From the NCBI RefSeq assembly GCF_023015805.1, contig NZ_JALKBA010000011.1, forward strand, positions 62,001 to 126,000: a stretch of 64,000 bases of DNA, read 5' to 3'. The notes under the pieces are model-generated. The model was not told the DNA's origin. It worked only from the letters and a program-made list of their open reading frames with translations, and made no database searches. The translations under genes and the position numbers were made by a program. This stretch comes from Cellulophaga sp. F20128 (GTDB lineage: Bacteria; Bacteroidota; Bacteroidia; Flavobacteriales; Flavobacteriaceae). Below, one piece after another: positions 63,276 through 64,000 of this stretch (its first letter is position 1; each line of letters begins with the position of its first letter).

Positions 63276-63669
63276 TGGCTTTTATTTTTTCATTTATTCG
63301 GTCAAATTTATTTTCTCCGAGTTCATTTTTTATTAATTCCGAATTCCGTTCCACAATATTTTTAAAAGTCAGAAATTCAGTTTTATTTTCATTCCAAAAT
63401 TCATTCGATAAATTCGAAACTGCAACAAGTAAATCGCCTTCATAAAAATCACATTCGGTCAAAATATTCCGTTCGAGTTTTTCGAGTGCGATTCCGATTA
63501 GATATTCAATTCCGATTTTTTGAGAAATCAGAAGTCTTATCTGTTCGTTTGTCAATACCGCAATACTGATTTTCCGATAATGATAACATTTTTCAACCAA
63601 ATCAGTCGGAAATTCGGAAGGATTTTTCCAAATATCTTTTTCTAATTGTTCGATTGATTTTGTTTCCAT
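63256..63669 (-). CDS. CdiI_3-like contact-dependent inhibition immunity protein (cassette gene)
   Basis: This 137-aa cytoplasmic helical protein matches the CdiI_3-type immunity family in its key blocks: LVEKCYHYRKISIAVLTNEQ, IRLLISQKIGIEYLIGIALEKLE and FYEGDLLVAV, then EFW. Such proteins neutralise a cognate CdiA-type toxin, but no toxin gene is next to it, so it may be an orphan immunity gene. The boundary repeat encodes its C-terminus (CQQRI). Flanks GTTGGCAAC / GTTGCCAAC match over 9 bp. Confidence 0.75.
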   Translation of the reverse strand: METKSIEQLEKDIWKNPSEFPTDLVEKCYHYRKISIAVLTNEQIRLLISQKIGIEYLIGIALEKLERNILTECDFYEGDLLVAVSNLSNEFWNENKTEFLTFKNIVERNSELIKNELGENKFDRINEKIKASCQQRI

Positions 63670-63686
63670 AAGAGTGATTTCAGCTT

Positions 63687-63884
63687 GTTGCCAACGGTTA
63701 GTATATGAAACGTAGCGTGCAAATAGACGCTAACTTTTCGGATTATACACAAGCCGAATTTTTATGTTTTGTTTTTGCTTTTTTATTTTAAAAGCCAAAT
63801 TTAAAAATTTGGTGACTTTACAAATACACACAAACCTCTCGTAAAGCCTATAATAGCTATGTTTTATATACATTGTTAGCTATA
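63687..63884. repeat. Array element, family 3 copy 2
   Basis: This element is bounded by GTTGCCAAC and GTTAGCTATA (63875-63884; the partner lies beyond the window). Its layout resembles 62314-62516: TTCGG...CCGAA hairpin, then GCCAAATTT-AAA-AATTTGGT, then TTATATACATT before the boundary. Confidence 0.78.
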
Positions 63885-63889
63885 GTGTT

Positions 63890-64000
63890 TTATTCAGTCA
63901 GCTTTAATTCATATCGAACATAATGTATACTTTTTATTGACTTTCCACCTTTTAAAGCAGGTTCAAATTTTAATTCAGACATACTTGATTTTACTTGCTC
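63890..64000 (-). CDS. TonB C-terminal-like protein, partial (cassette gene cut by window end)
   Basis: The last 36 codons of a minus-strand gene are visible; the frame is open to the window edge. The sequence LKFEPALKGGKSIKSIHYVRYELKL resembles the end of TonB-like C-terminal domains (FxPAxKxGKxV pattern). The stop codon follows the boundary GTTAGCTATA by 5 bp, exactly as in the other cassettes. Too short for certainty. Confidence 0.6.
   Translation of the reverse strand, partial: EQVKSSMSELKFEPALKGGKSIKSIHYVRYELKLTE

Noticed and set aside
54477-64000. Canonical integron attC array
   Set aside because: Topology is right, but the boundary words do not fit GTTRRRY/RYYYAAC, the paired arm is longer (10 bp), internal L'/L'' boxes could not be recognised, and there is no intI in the window. 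Reported as integron-like only.
54477-64000. CRISPR array or simple dispersed MITE family
   Set aside because: The repeats are interspersed with real genes and not short spacers; the pairing words are specific to each gene, which independent insertion of one MITE family would not produce.

Overview
This 64 kb window is an AT-rich chromosomal segment from a member of the Bacteroidota, almost certainly a Flavobacteriaceae. The reasons are the LpxC-FabZ fusion, a PorX-type regulator of type IX secretion, a bifunctional HisB, the HisIE fusion, DUF6090 proteins, and promoter-like TAnnTTTG boxes without Shine-Dalgarno sequences. No rRNA, tRNA, insertion sequence, prophage or CRISPR array was seen.

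Region 1 (1-27 kb) is core genome. It opens with the end of parE and all of parC, then a fatty-acid hydroxylase-like protein, small lipoproteins, an XRE regulator divergent from an M14 peptidase (with three phased palindromes between them), an Lrp regulator, DinB, aroB, proline dehydrogenase, alanine dehydrogenase, tsaE and porX. An HD phosphohydrolase precedes a lipid A block (lpxD, lpxC-fabZ, lpxA, efp, a second lpxD-like gene, sucD). DUF1569, a FabG-like reductase, a YbjQ protein with a 42-aa membrane ORF, a VWA membrane protein and a prohibitin-like protein follow.

Region 2 (27-35 kb) is a complete his operon, hisG-(GNAT)-hisDCBHAF-hisIE. It is preceded by a 17-residue leader peptide with three consecutive His codons and a strong attenuator hairpin. 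A response regulator/histidine kinase pair converges on its end. Region 3 (37-48 kb) holds a repeat-containing lipoprotein, membrane proteins, a TruA-like synthase, two tandem alpha/beta hydrolases, a cysE-cysM-beta-helix cluster, DUF2461 and an M1 aminopeptidase.

Region 4 (about 48-64 kb) is accessory, with every gene on the minus strand. From about 54.5 kb to the window end it is a cassette-like array. Single small genes (lipoproteins, membrane proteins, CdiI- and SdpI-like immunity-type proteins), and one gene pair, alternate with structured non-coding elements of about 70-280 bp. Each cassette is bounded by its own private inverted repeat of 9-10 bp. It starts with GTT at the gene's 5' side, ends with the complement ending AAC at the 3' side, and differs in sequence from cassette to cassette. 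The topology matches integron cassettes (R' and R'' halves), but the consensus is not the canonical GTTRRRY/RYYYAAC and no integrase lies in the window. The array runs off the right edge and looks progressively decayed to the left. This is the most interesting feature of the window and may be an undescribed cassette or recombination system.
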